The translations under genes were made by a program, and so were the position numbers. DNA of 51,933 bases, taken from NCBI GenBank assembly GCA_019359015.1, contig JAHHID010000053.1, forward strand, positions 1 through 51,933. Direction: 5' to 3'. Shown piece by piece: positions 1-8,679 of this stretch. A model generated the notes under the pieces. The model had not been told where the DNA came from. It saw nothing but the letters and a program-made list of their open reading frames with translations, and made no database searches. The stretch comes from Spirirestis rafaelensis WJT71-NPBG6 (lineage in GTDB: Bacteria > Cyanobacteriota > Cyanobacteriia > Cyanobacteriales > Nostocaceae). Numbering within the stretch: position 1 is the stretch's first letter; each line of letters starts with the position of its first letter.

Positions 1-791
1 TGAACAAATGGCAATGATGAATCCACGTCCCTAACCCCAAATAAGCCTCTCTAGGCTTTAAATAAAGGCATTATGAGTAACTAGCAGAAGCTTTATCAAC
101 TAAACTATAACGCCCATATTAACCGGAATTGCTATTTGTACTTGAAGTGTTAATGGCATACCCGCAAGTGTGAGCGGCATCTCTGCTGTTTATATTAACA
201 GTGTCAACGGCATTTTAGAAGTGTAAACAGGATTGGCAGATCCCAAATTGCCTGTCGGGATGCCGTGTACACTGACGTTGTTGTTTACCAATTAAGTGTA
301 AACAGGAATCGACAGTTGAAAATTGGGTGCAGACCGCCGATTTAATCCCTCGGGGGAAGCGCAGAGTGCGCGAGGGTGTCACCAACAATCAAGGCGGATG
401 CCTCTTCCATCCATCGGCTGATAGCGGAGTGCGCGGGGGCGTCGCCAACAGGCGACTGCCGATTTTATTCATCGAATTGGTGTTGACAGTTGCCGTTAAT
501 TTTCGACTGCTGTTTACACCAAGAGTGTTAGCAGGAATTGAAAGTTTGAAATTGTTCAAGGCGATACCGATCGCGAAGCGCGCCTGCGGTATCGCTTTCA
601 ATCCGTAGCTGATAGCGACAGCCGGAGGAGTGTCACCAGCAACTGAGGCGACCTTTATATCCGTCAGGTGATAGTGGAGCGCGCGGGGGCGTCGCCAACA
701 ATTGAGGCAGATGCCTTCTGCCCGACCGTTGAGAGTTCTGGTGTTTACAGTCTTAGCAAACGCAAGCGTCCGCTGCACGAAGGCGATCGCC
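1..791. repeat. First copy of a ~790-bp tandem repeat, non-coding
   Basis: Bases 78-518 reappear almost unchanged at 868-1308 (offset 790). Bases 1-77 match 792-867 more loosely, so the unit probably begins at or before the window edge. Inside are iteron-like motifs (about 145-309) and degenerate sub-repeats of the type 'GTGTCACCAACAA..AAGGCGGATGCC..CTGATAGCG', seen near 376, 629 and 688. The open frames here consist of repeat sequence, have no protein-like composition and recur only because the DNA is duplicated, so no gene is called. Confidence 0.85.
145..309 (+). repeat. Iteron-like cluster, copy 1
   Basis: Related 15-16-mers of the form AAGTGTNANNNGGCAT or AAGTGTAAACAGGA(A)T start at 145, 166, 199, 219 and 294, and a looser one starts at 523. 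The first two are 21 bp apart and the third and fourth 20 bp apart, about two helical turns. Inverse forms (TGCTGTTTACAC) lie near 508 and 740. This spacing is typical of iterons that bind a plasmid Rep protein or regulator; that role is inferred. Confidence 0.5.
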
Positions 792-1560
792 TGAACAAAC
801 GGTGATGATGAATCCAATAACTAACCCTAAATAAGCCCCTTTAAGCTCACAGCAAAGGTATTGTGGGTAACTAGCAGAAGCTTTATCAACTAAACTATAA
901 CGCCCATATTAACCGGAATTGCTATTTGTACTTGAAGTGTTAATGGCATACCCGCAAGTGTGAGCGGCATCTCTGCTGTTTATATTAACAGTGTCAACGG
1001 CATTTTAGAAGTGTAAACAGGATTGGCAGATCCCAAATTGCCTGTCGGGATGCCGTGTACACTGACGTTGTTGTTTACCAATTAAGTGTAAACAGGAATC
1101 GACAGTTGAAAATTGGGTGCAGACCGCCGATTTAATCCCTCGGGGGAAGCGCAGAGTGCGCGAGGGTGTCACCAACAATCAAGGCGGATGCCTCTTCCAT
1201 CCATCGGCTGATAGCGGAGTGCGCGAGGGCGTCGCCAACAGGCGACTGCCGATTTTATTCATCGAATTGGTGTTGACAGTTGCCGTTAATTTTCGACTGC
1301 TGTTTACAGCCTTAGTAGCAGGAATTGAAAGTTTGAAATTGTTCAAGGCGATACCGTTCGCCTCGTTTAGCGCGATCGCGTTGGCACAGCCTCTCGTAGA
1401 GAAGCGCGCCTACGGTATCGCCTGCGGCGGGTTTTCTCTCCGAGACGCTACGCGACGCGAATGACCATCGCTTTCAATCCGTAGCTGATAGCGACAGCCT
1501 CCGGGGTGTCAGCAGCAACCGAGGCGGATGCCGATTTTTCCGTCCGACTAGTGTTGTCGT
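792..1560. repeat. Second copy of the ~790-bp tandem repeat
   Basis: Near-identical to copy 1 over 868-1308. After that it differs by a small indel and by an inserted short palindromic repeat of the Nostoc type (about 1357-1460), which contains HIP1 and complementary 'GCGCGCCTACGGTATCGC' arms. The copies rejoin at 'CTTTCAATCCGTAGCTGATAGCGACAGCC'-like sequence near 1470. No coding sequence is supported. From 1560 to 2103 there is only the palindromic element at 1794-1884, some HIP1 sites and unremarkable sequence. Confidence 0.8.
935..1099 (+). repeat. Iteron-like cluster, copy 2
   Basis: The same motifs as at 145-309, shifted by 790 bp (starts about 935, 956, 989, 1009 and 1084). The cluster is preserved exactly in both tandem copies. 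Confidence 0.5.
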
Positions 1561-1793
1561 GAAGGTGTCCGTATGCGATCGCGAAGCGCGCCTTCGGTAT
1601 CACGTCCAATGCCCAATCCCCAATCAGCATCCTCACTGCTCACTGCGTTCGTCGCAAACGGTCATCGCTTCGCTCGACCTCCGTCGCCAACGAAAATCCA
1701 GAGCAAGACCGTCATTACTTTTATGCAGTATTGTAGTGTTTGTAGTATTAAACTAATTCTTATCAGAGTCATATATCACATCTCGCATTATCA

Positions 1794-1884
1794 GTCAAGA
1801 AAGTCGTGTCCGCTTGTTCCATATAGTAATAAATTAATCCTCTTCCATGATTGAATCGCCACAAGCGGACACGACTTATTTGAC
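1794..1884. mobile_element. 91-bp palindromic element (MITE-like)
   Basis: A perfect 17-bp inverted repeat, AAGTCGTGTCCGCTTGT (1801-1817) against ACAAGCGGACACGACTT (1861-1877), extends outward through GTCAA/TTGAC to 24-bp arms with two mismatches around a ~43-bp AT-rich centre. It has no coding capacity. It could be a non-autonomous miniature transposable element or a large regulatory hairpin. No target-site duplication is obvious. Confidence 0.55.
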
Positions 1885-2103
1885 ATTTGACACAGTTAAT
1901 GGTGTAAGATTCGCGATCGCACCCACACCCAATGCCCAAATGTGATCGCCTAACACCCGACATCTGATAAATCGTTGTAAAGACGCTAAACCGAGGCTTA
2001 AAGGCGTGTTCATGTGGTTAATGATAGATTGTAAGGTCGATACCGGAAACTCGATACATGACAGCTTTCCATTAATAGCGTTTAAAAACGTTACAAATTA
2101 AAG

Positions 2104-5100
2104 CTATTTCTTTAGCGCACTCCAATCACCGGAAGGGACAAAACTTGCCCAATAATAAGGATGCTCATATCCGGGTGTTTTCAACAACTCCATCTGCGCT
2201 TCTCGTAATGCTTCATGTCTACCCTTACTCCCTTTTAAATTTTGATAATACTTCACCATCAAATCTTTTGTCGCCTCATCGCTGACTATCCACAAACTTA
2301 AGACTTGACTTTGAGAACCTGCAATTACCAAAGCACGACGCAAACCGTAAAGTCCATCTCCAACTTTTACATCACCCAATCCAGTTTCACAAGCGGAAAG
2401 TACTACTAACTGCGTTCCCCGTAAATTTAATCCGGCAACTTCCAAAGCTGTGAGAACACCATCGTTACTATTTGATAAAGCTTTGGTGCGATTGTTAATA
2501 CCAGCTAAAGCTAAACCCGAACGCAATAAGGGATTTTCGAGGTTTAATGCATTTGGTAATTGCTTATTAAAATAATCTGCTATTAGGTCTGGTTGTTGGT
2601 CGGGAACAAAGAAACCATGAGTTGCTAAATGTAATATACTTGGTGTTTGAAGTTGTTTAATAACAGCTTCCGTGGCTTGCTTACCAGAAATAATTTTTGT
2701 ATCTGGAAAAATCCCTTTTATTTTATTTGCTTCTTCTAAAGTGTTACCAAGTGAGCCAAATTGCAAGTCAGCTAAATCCGCAGAACGGCGATTTTCTGAA
2801 CCACGTACAGCAGACGCTGTAGCTATTTCTTGCTGGTCGTAGTCGATATTTGCAAATACAACCGGATTAGAACGGCTGTTAGCTGGTAATTGAAAGCGCA
2901 ATAAATCGCGTCCGCTGCTAAGATATGAGAAAGTATAACGTTGAATTAAATATTTATTTTGCTCGTCTTTGAGCGCTTCAAAAGGAATTAGTGTTAACTG
3001 TCCATCTGGTGATAATAGCAAATGACGTGCCGAGCCTAACAGTGGACGAATGGGAGCCATGACTTGCTGATCTAATGTGCGAGCAAGTTGCTTAACTGAA
3101 ACTCTTCTATCTTTCAAAGCTTCTCGCAAATCAGCAACAGACTTATCAATAGTTGCAGCATCTCCTAAATCAACCCATTTTGGTTCACCCACTGAACGCA
3201 GCGCCGCAGCAGCATAACGCGGTTTACCCCATTTTTCACCCGATTTAGCTTTGGGATTAAATGGGTGATACCGCACGATTTCCACTAACGCTGCATCTTT
3301 GGGTATCTGAGTTTGGATGGCTGCTAACTCTACTGGTTGCGTAGCGGTACGGAATTCTGCGCTTTTGGTGGTGATAGCTTCTTCTAAGCGTTCTTTCTCT
3401 GCTTCGAGTTGCTGAAATTTAGCTTTATATTCAGTAGGACTTTGTTTTCCTTGTCCTTTGTATACCAATGCTGATAGTTCTTGATTAACATTCAACCAGT
3501 CATCAAATAATTTTTTGGTTTCTGGTTTCGACGCTAGTTGACTTCGTAGCGTTTGTATGTTGTCTGTAACAGCATCTAGGACAAGCCCTTTGCGACGTAG
3601 TACTGTGGTAAGTGTTAACTTTGCGAGTGTGGGGTTGTTGGTAGCTTGCTGAAGGGATAGGGAAATGATACCATCGGTAGTCCCTGTAAAAGTTCTGGCG
3701 TAATTTTGTTTTCTCTGTTCTGAGCCGACAGCAAAGATGAGGTCAAGATTATGTTCTTCAACTGCTAACCCACGACTAAAAAAATCAGTGGCACGGGTGA
3801 TGTCATTTTGTGCATAATACAGTCCTGCCAAATTGTTGAGGGTTTGTGCGACATCCGGATGTTCTTTACCCAGTACTTTCTCTCTAATTGCTAGCGATCG
3901 CACAAACAGAGGTTCCGCTTTTTTATAGCTTCCCTGTGAAGAGTACAGTTCAGCCAAATTATTCAGGCTACTTGCGACCGATGGATTTTCTTTACCCAGT
4001 ACTTTCTCTCTAATTGCTAGCGATCGCACAAACAGAGGTTCCGCTTTTTCATAGCTTCCCTGATTTTGGTATAGTATTGCCAAATTGTTTAGGCTAATCG
4101 CGACCGATGGATGTTCTTTGCCCAGTACTTTCTCGTAAATTGCCAGCGATCGCACATACAAAGGTTCCGCTTTTTCATAGCTTCCCTCTTCTCGGTATAG
4201 TTCTGCCAAACTATTCAGGCTATTTGCGATATCCGGATGTTCTTTACCCAGTACTTTCTCTCTAATTGCCAGCGATCGTAAATACAGAGGTTCCGCTTTT
4301 TCATAGCTCCCCTGTGAAGAGTACAGTTCAGCCAAATTATTCAGGCTACTTGCGACCGATGGATGTTCTTTACCCAGTACTATCTCGTAAATTGCCAGCG
4401 ATCGTAAATACAGAGGTTCAGCTTTTTGATAGCTCCCCTGTTCTAGGTATAGTGTTGCCAAATTGTTCAGGCTAGTTGCGACATCTGGATGTTCTTTGCC
4501 CAATACTTTCTCTCTAATTGCCAGCGATCGTAAATACAGAGGTTCAGCTTTTTGATAGCTCCCCTGTACTCGGTATAGTTCTGCCAAATTATTCAGGCTA
4601 GTTACGACATCTGGATGTTCTTTACCCAGTACTTTCTCTCTAATTGCCAGCGATCGCACAACCAGAGATTCAGCTTTGTGATAGCTTCCCTGTTCTCGGT
4701 ACAAGGAAGCTAAATTATTCAGGCTACTTGCGACATCTGGATGTTCTTTGCCCAGTACTTTCTCTCTAATTGCCAGCGATCGCACGTACAGAGGTTCTGC
4801 TTTTTCATAGCTTCCCTGTTCTACGTATAGGGAAGCCAAATTGTTCAGGCTTTGTGCAACCAATGGATGTTCTTTACCCAGTACTTTCTCTCTAATTGCT
4901 AGCGATCGCACTAACAGAAGTTCAGCTTTTTGATAGCTCCCCTGTTTTACGTATAGGGAAGCCAAATTGTTCAGGTCAATGGCAACATCCGGATGTTCTG
5001 TCCCTAGTGCTTTCTCGTCAATTGTCAGCGATCGCACTAACAAAGGTTCAGCTTTTTGATAGCTCCCCTGTTCTACGTATAGGTAAGCTAAATTGTTCAG

Positions 5101-5457
5101 GCTTTGTGCAACCAATGGATGTTCTTTACCCAGTACTTTCTCTCTAATTGCCAGTGCGCGTTCTGCTAGGGGGATTCCTTCAGTATATTTACCTTGGTTG
5201 TACAACTGCAAGACTTGTTGATTCAGTCGCTTGGCTTCTTCTAAGTCTGCTGAGTGTTGTGTTGATGGCGGCTGAGATTGTCCTGTTACTTCTGCTGGTA
5301 TGCTAACTAGCAACCCTAGTGCCAGTGCTGCTGTCATTGACCAGGATACCAACTTTATGCAACCTTGGGTTTTGGCTTTTTGCCGGGAGAATCTAAAAAT
5401 GTAAGTGCCTTTTTTATCATTGCATAACAGTAGTATTTTTTGAGCTAACTCTAACAT
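2104..5457 (-). CDS. TPR-CHAT protein, exported-type N-terminus
   Basis: 1117 aa. The start at 5457 is supported by the Shine-Dalgarno-like TAGGAG just upstream. Residues ~38-60 form a hydrophobic segment ending in small residues, so it is probably exported or membrane-anchored. Residues ~75-565 hold eleven 42-aa tetratricopeptide units (LGKEHPxVAxSLNNLAxLY..QGSYxKAEPL..RSLAI), kinesin-light-chain type. Residues ~690-1110 are a CHAT domain, a caspase-like cysteine-peptidase fold. The expected dyad is present: His947 in LATHGFF and Cys1023 in SACETG, both checked against the DNA. TPR-CHAT proteins are widespread in filamentous cyanobacteria, and some relatives are effector proteases in immunity. 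No partner gene next door identifies its substrate. Confidence 0.93.
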   Translation of the reverse strand: MLELAQKILLLCNDKKGTYIFRFSRQKAKTQGCIKLVSWSMTAALALGLLVSIPAEVTGQSQPPSTQHSADLEEAKRLNQQVLQLYNQGKYTEGIPLAERALAIREKVLGKEHPLVAQSLNNLAYLYVEQGSYQKAEPLLVRSLTIDEKALGTEHPDVAIDLNNLASLYVKQGSYQKAELLLVRSLAIREKVLGKEHPLVAQSLNNLASLYVEQGSYEKAEPLYVRSLAIREKVLGKEHPDVASSLNNLASLYREQGSYHKAESLVVRSLAIREKVLGKEHPDVVTSLNNLAELYRVQGSYQKAEPLYLRSLAIREKVLGKEHPDVATSLNNLATLYLEQGSYQKAEPLYLRSLAIYEIVLGKEHPSVASSLNNLAELYSSQGSYEKAEPLYLRSLAIREKVLGKEHPDIANSLNSLAELYREEGSYEKAEPLYVRSLAIYEKVLGKEHPSVAISLNNLAILYQNQGSYEKAEPLFVRSLAIREKVLGKENPSVASSLNNLAELYSSQGSYKKAEPLFVRSLAIREKVLGKEHPDVAQTLNNLAGLYYAQNDITRATDFFSRGLAVEEHNLDLIFAVGSEQRKQNYARTFTGTTDGIISLSLQQATNNPTLAKLTLTTVLRRKGLVLDAVTDNIQTLRSQLASKPETKKLFDDWLNVNQELSALVYKGQGKQSPTEYKAKFQQLEAEKERLEEAITTKSAEFRTATQPVELAAIQTQIPKDAALVEIVRYHPFNPKAKSGEKWGKPRYAAAALRSVGEPKWVDLGDAATIDKSVADLREALKDRRVSVKQLARTLDQQVMAPIRPLLGSARHLLLSPDGQLTLIPFEALKDEQNKYLIQRYTFSYLSSGRDLLRFQLPANSRSNPVVFANIDYDQQEIATASAVRGSENRRSADLADLQFGSLGNTLEEANKIKGIFPDTKIISGKQATEAVIKQLQTPSILHLATHGFFVPDQQPDLIADYFNKQLPNALNLENPLLRSGLALAGINNRTKALSNSNDGVLTALEVAGLNLRGTQLVVLSACETGLGDVKVGDGLYGLRRALVIAGSQSQVLSLWIVSDEATKDLMVKYYQNLKGSKGRHEALREAQMELLKTPGYEHPYYWASFVPSGDWSALKK

Positions 5458-5768
5458 AGTCTACTCCTACTCAAACTTTTATGCTCAGTTTTATGCATCA
5501 AAATAGTTTTCCTATTTTGGATTGACCTAACTGGACAAGATGACAATAATGAAGTGGATTTGCATTTGCATAGGTAATCGCATTAAAGATTTTCTTTATA
5601 ACTTAAACGCCCACAACCTTTGTCATGCTATGAAGATAACTACAACAATCACAACCACTATTTCGGAAATACAGCATTTTTGGCATTGATATAGGCGATC
5701 GCTACACCGCCACTGGTATAAAAGGATAAAATTTAAGTTGTGATTGTCACTAATTGACGTAAAATGTC
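5458..5768. promoter_or_regulatory. Divergent intergenic region with a small operator-like hairpin
   Basis: 311 bp between two divergent genes. An inverted repeat AAAATAG-TTTTC-CTATTTT (5500-5518) lies about 45 bp upstream of the TPR-CHAT start and could be an operator. The rest is AT-rich with one HIP1-like site near 5696. No further gene is seen. Confidence 0.35.
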
Positions 5769-6293
5769 GTGAGTTTTTCAAAAAAGATTAATCAGAAAAA
5801 AATTCAGGCTGCGATGTTACTCGCTGGCGGCTCGACACAAGAAGCAGTGGCAACAGAGCTAAATATTTCTGTTCGCACGCTGCAACGATGGCTAAAGGAT
5901 GACGATTTTAATAAATTAATAAACGACGTTTTGCATGAGGTTGCGGATACAACCGTAAAAATGACATCGGAAAATTTAGTTAAAGATGCCAATCGAGTGT
6001 TTAGCTACGCCCAGAAACAAAACCTAATTTTACAAGAAATTGCACACTTGGATTTAGCTTTAAGTTGTGTTCTCCCAATGGTAGAAAGTGGTAGCCTTCG
6101 CGCTGTCGAAACTTTATTGAAAATTTCTGAGCGTCGATGCAAGCTGCTGGCGCTGGATCAACCAAGAAATAACATCATCGACGCAATGAATGTACTGGCG
6201 CAATTTGGAGTGATTAAATCAAGTCAGGTCACATCAGTGAATCAGATATTTGATAATGTGGATGTACAACTTACTCAACTAGGCTCGGAGTAA
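5769..6293 (+). CDS. HTH protein resembling phage terminase small subunits
   Basis: 174 aa with a GTG start. An ATG at 5764 lies in another frame and stops after two codons. Residues ~8-45 form a clear helix-turn-helix (AAMLLAGGSTQEAVATELNI followed by SVRTLQRWLKDDDF). The rest is helical and contains a KISERRCKLLALD segment like the C-terminus of phage-type terminase small subunits and related plasmid HTH proteins. No large terminase subunit or capsid gene is near, so packaging is unlikely and a DNA-binding or regulatory role is more plausible. The general architecture recalls the HTH proteins at 12451-13281 and 42210-43061. It overlaps the convergent gene 6271-6624 by 23 bp at the 3' ends. 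Confidence 0.6.
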   Translation: MSFSKKINQKKIQAAMLLAGGSTQEAVATELNISVRTLQRWLKDDDFNKLINDVLHEVADTTVKMTSENLVKDANRVFSYAQKQNLILQEIAHLDLALSCVLPMVESGSLRAVETLLKISERRCKLLALDQPRNNIIDAMNVLAQFGVIKSSQVTSVNQIFDNVDVQLTQLGSE

Positions 6294-6624
6294 TTTCTTC
6301 TCTAACTGACCAAGTGTTCGTCTGGGGATCTAAAGTAAGAAAAATTCCATATTTTCGCAGCGTGGCTAACGCTAGATTGAATTCACCGAATAGTCCCAAA
6401 CTTTCACCAAGCATTTTTAGAGCGGCAGTTTTGTCATGCAACTTGATTGATATTTTTCCTTTATTTTGTGTGATTTCGCGAATCGCACTCCTTTTTTTAG
6501 GATCGATCTCGGACATATCCTTTATTCTTAAGGTGCAAGCACTACACGTAGTAAAGTCGCTAATATCAGCGGTGGCGATATTAAAAAGTGTTTCGATAAT
6601 TTGTTGAGACAATTGTTCTATCAT
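6271..6624 (-). CDS. Terminase small-subunit C-domain-like protein without HTH
   Basis: 117 aa from the ATG at 6624; a longer TTG start at 6645 is possible. The protein matches the C-terminal part of Terminase_2-type small subunits: ETLFNIATADISDF, LRIKDMSEIDPKKRSAIREI, then the hallmark ISIKLHDKTAALKMLGESLG. The N-terminal DNA-binding HTH usual in that family is missing. It may be a truncated phage gene or a free-standing domain. The coding sequence is intact, which argues against simple decay. It converges with the HTH gene at 5769-6293. Confidence 0.6.
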   Translation of the reverse strand: MIEQLSQQIIETLFNIATADISDFTTCSACTLRIKDMSEIDPKKRSAIREITQNKGKISIKLHDKTAALKMLGESLGLFGEFNLALATLRKYGIFLTLDPQTNTWSVREEITPSLVE

Positions 6625-6685
6625 TTTTCTAACAGTTAGATACAATTACGGACATATTAGGGGCTGAACCTAACGAAGACATGAA

Positions 6686-6713
6686 AAACGCCCTAACTGA
6701 TGTTAAGGCGTTT
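6686..6713 (-). terminator. Hairpin terminator after the 6719-8452 gene
   Basis: AAACGCCCTAAC (6686-6697), loop TGAT, GTTAAGGCGTTT (6702-6713): a 12-bp stem with one mismatch, beginning six bases past the stop codon of the minus-strand recombinase gene. A short T-rich stretch (TTTTTCAT) follows on the minus strand. Confidence 0.7.
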
Positions 6714-6718
6714 ACTCT

Positions 6719-8452
6719 CTACCATGTGATGACATCTGATATCTTTTGACTATGTTTTTTATTGTGCTGATTGCTTAGACTGAATTTGCTGTTATGGTCA
6801 TTAATCATTGTTTTATGGTCGTCAACATATTTCTTTATTGGTGCGTAATTGCAGCCTGATAAATCTTGGATTGACCGGACACCCAAAAACCAGCGCTCAT
6901 TGTTGCTTGGTGCTTTGTAGTTATTGTGATCCATGATTGCTTTGACTGTACGGCGTATTTTTTCTTCAGCCGAGCCTGGGGTATGCTTTCCTTTAAGGTC
7001 TTCACTTGGTATAGCTTCCCAGTCTTTCTCTAGCGGTTTTATTGGCTCTAAGGTTGATACTTTTGTGGTTTCAATTGGTAGAGTTTCAGCAGTGGGAGTG
7101 TTGAGGGCGTTCGCTTTTAGCGTTGCCGTACCCGGCATCGCATCAGGTTTGCTATTAAAATCAGCCAGTGCCTTACTAACTTTGGCTTCAACAATTTCAT
7201 CAATCTTGGCTAGCAGTTCATCGTTAATCATTTCTTCTGTCTCCTGTGTGTATAGTTGGCGTTCGCGTTGCTGTAGTGTCTCTTGGGCTAACTCCCAAAG
7301 CTTACGAAAGGTTTCGGGTTGCGAAGTGATATCAAATTTTTCTTGGAAAGCTTTCACTGCTTCTACATCGTTTGCGTAACCGCGAAAGACTACTGTAATC
7401 TCACTCTTAGGGGTATCCAGTAAAGGTACTTCCGCATCTTTTTCTAGGTAATAGTCAAAATATCCTAATGTTGTTAAAACTGCTCGTAAATCGGCTTTTT
7501 CATCCATATGTCCGAGCAAGCGACTTGCCCAAACTAAATCATTTTTCCCAGGCGGACAATCCCTAGCAACAGCTAACCGAGCATAGGCGGCGCGAAGTGA
7601 TGAGCGGCTAACGCTGTTTTTACCGTGCCGGACATCCAGAGATTTTAGCTGAGTCTGTAATAATTTATTTTGCTTAGATCCAAAGCGATTATCTAAATAC
7701 TCATTTTCTTTAATGGCAACCTGATACTCTAGTGCCTCGCCAGAGTATTGCTCTTTCAGCTTGGGAAGTTCTAGCGCTGTTACTTCTATGGCGATCTCTT
7801 TGATGACCGTCGCCACTTCCGGCATCTTCCGCAACCGTTTTACAGATTTCAAAATGAAGTCAGCAGGAAATAGCACAGCTATAGGAGTGTAGTTAACAGC
7901 GGTATTACGGCGTTTTTTCGCTTGACCAGAAAACTTAAGCCAATGACTAACAGGCTGATACTGGGGGAAAGTTAAATCACTTTCTTTAGCTGTAACGAAA
8001 TCACCTCTCAGTAGAACTTCACAAGGTCTGCGTCCTGTAGCACCGATTAAACCGAGTGCCAATTCATCAGCCTCATCACTGGTTAACAGCTTGCCTAAAT
8101 CTTCTAGATATGATTCTGGTTCTAAAAGTGTGCCGTTGTCGAGACGTTCTTCTTTTTGGTTGTTGCTCTTGATATTTAGTTGTTGATATTCTTTTTGCTT
8201 AAGTCCCGCGTACTTGAAAAACAAATGCTTTAAAACTAATTCACCATTATCTTTTCTATAGTAATAAGCGTTTTTACCTTCGATTAAATCGAAGGATTTA
8301 ACCACTTTGTTGTAGGGTGTCATGTGAGTGCGAAGCGACTCTAGAGTGGTGTATTTCTCCCGCGCCCACTTGTCGAACGCGATCGCTACAGCTTTAATCT
8401 CATCTTCAGTCTTTAAATCTTTGATTGCCTGCCTCAAGTCTTCCGGTGTCAT
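6719..8452 (-). CDS. Protelomerase-like tyrosine recombinase
   Basis: 577 aa. The ATG at 8452 is preceded by AAGGGG. The catalytic core has tyrosine-recombinase boxes in the arrangement seen in telomere resolvases: TGRRPCEVLLRGDF (Arg142), the β-hairpin lysine in FSGQAKKRR (Lys179/180), SLRAAYA (Arg287), LLGHMDEK (His315) and a tyrosine cluster GYFDYYLEK (Tyr331/334/335). 'GRR-x-x-E...F-SGQ-A-K' and 'RAAYARL' are characteristic of the protelomerase family (Telomere_res) rather than of XerC/D. About 230 extra C-terminal residues are helical and charged. Protelomerases cut and rejoin palindromic DNA into hairpin ends. Whether this one resolves telomeres, or is a circular-plasmid resolvase, is not shown by the sequence. 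Confidence 0.6.
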   Translation of the reverse strand: MTPEDLRQAIKDLKTEDEIKAVAIAFDKWAREKYTTLESLRTHMTPYNKVVKSFDLIEGKNAYYYRKDNGELVLKHLFFKYAGLKQKEYQQLNIKSNNQKEERLDNGTLLEPESYLEDLGKLLTSDEADELALGLIGATGRRPCEVLLRGDFVTAKESDLTFPQYQPVSHWLKFSGQAKKRRNTAVNYTPIAVLFPADFILKSVKRLRKMPEVATVIKEIAIEVTALELPKLKEQYSGEALEYQVAIKENEYLDNRFGSKQNKLLQTQLKSLDVRHGKNSVSRSSLRAAYARLAVARDCPPGKNDLVWASRLLGHMDEKADLRAVLTTLGYFDYYLEKDAEVPLLDTPKSEITVVFRGYANDVEAVKAFQEKFDITSQPETFRKLWELAQETLQQRERQLYTQETEEMINDELLAKIDEIVEAKVSKALADFNSKPDAMPGTATLKANALNTPTAETLPIETTKVSTLEPIKPLEKDWEAIPSEDLKGKHTPGSAEEKIRRTVKAIMDHNNYKAPSNNERWFLGVRSIQDLSGCNYAPIKKYVDDHKTMINDHNSKFSLSNQHNKKHSQKISDVITW

Positions 8453-8469
8453 TGTCGTTACCCCTTACT

Positions 8470-8540
8470 GATTTGCTGTTTACACTATAACAGATGCTGT
8501 TTATGCTCGTCAAGTGATTTTCTAGGTAGTGTTAACAGGA
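8470..8540. promoter_or_regulatory. Upstream repeats of the protelomerase-like gene
   Basis: TGCTGTTTACACTATAACAG and a second TGCTGTTTA 19 bp further on, then AGTGTTAACAGGA in the opposite sense at about 8528. These are the motifs found in the iteron-like clusters at 145-309 and 935-1099. They sit 20-90 bp upstream of the start at 8452, where they could be an operator or recombinase/Rep binding sites. Confidence 0.45.
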
Positions 8541-8554
8541 AAACCATCTTAGTA

Positions 8555-8628
8555 GCGGGTTTTAGATATTGCTAATGTGTTTCATATAGACTTTTCTCTA
8601 TGATTTAAGTGTGTATAGCAAAACCCGC
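8555..8628. repeat. Inverted repeat with a leader segment shared with 9676-9715
   Basis: GCGGGTTTT (8555-8563) pairs with AAAACCCGC (8620-8628). The loop holds 8569-8607, about 40 bp that recur with few changes at 9676-9715 (shared core ATATAGACTT..TCTATGATTTA). It lies between the minus-strand genes 6719-8452 and 8680-9474 and may act as a terminator for the latter, a shared leader, or a relic of a small element. Confidence 0.4.
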
Positions 8629-8679
8629 GCTATGACGGGCTTGTAAGATTTTGATAGTGGTATAACGGGGATTGACGTA

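Noticed and set aside
327-608. Open frame of 93 codons, repeated at 1117-1464
   Set aside because: It recurs only because the DNA is tandemly duplicated, consists of HIP1-type and sub-repeat sequence, and has no ribosome-binding site or protein-like pattern.
389-817. 142-codon minus-strand frame in the same repeat region
   Set aside because: Encoded by repeats rich in GCGATCGC and by duplicated non-coding DNA; no domain and no start signal.
3840-5150. Regularly spaced 126-bp repeats that could suggest a CRISPR array
   Set aside because: They are in-frame TPR codons of the TPR-CHAT gene; there are no short identical repeats with unique spacers.
6933-7379. 148-codon plus-strand frame
   Set aside because: Lies fully inside and antisense to the protelomerase-like gene; low-complexity Ser/Leu composition typical of a shadow frame.
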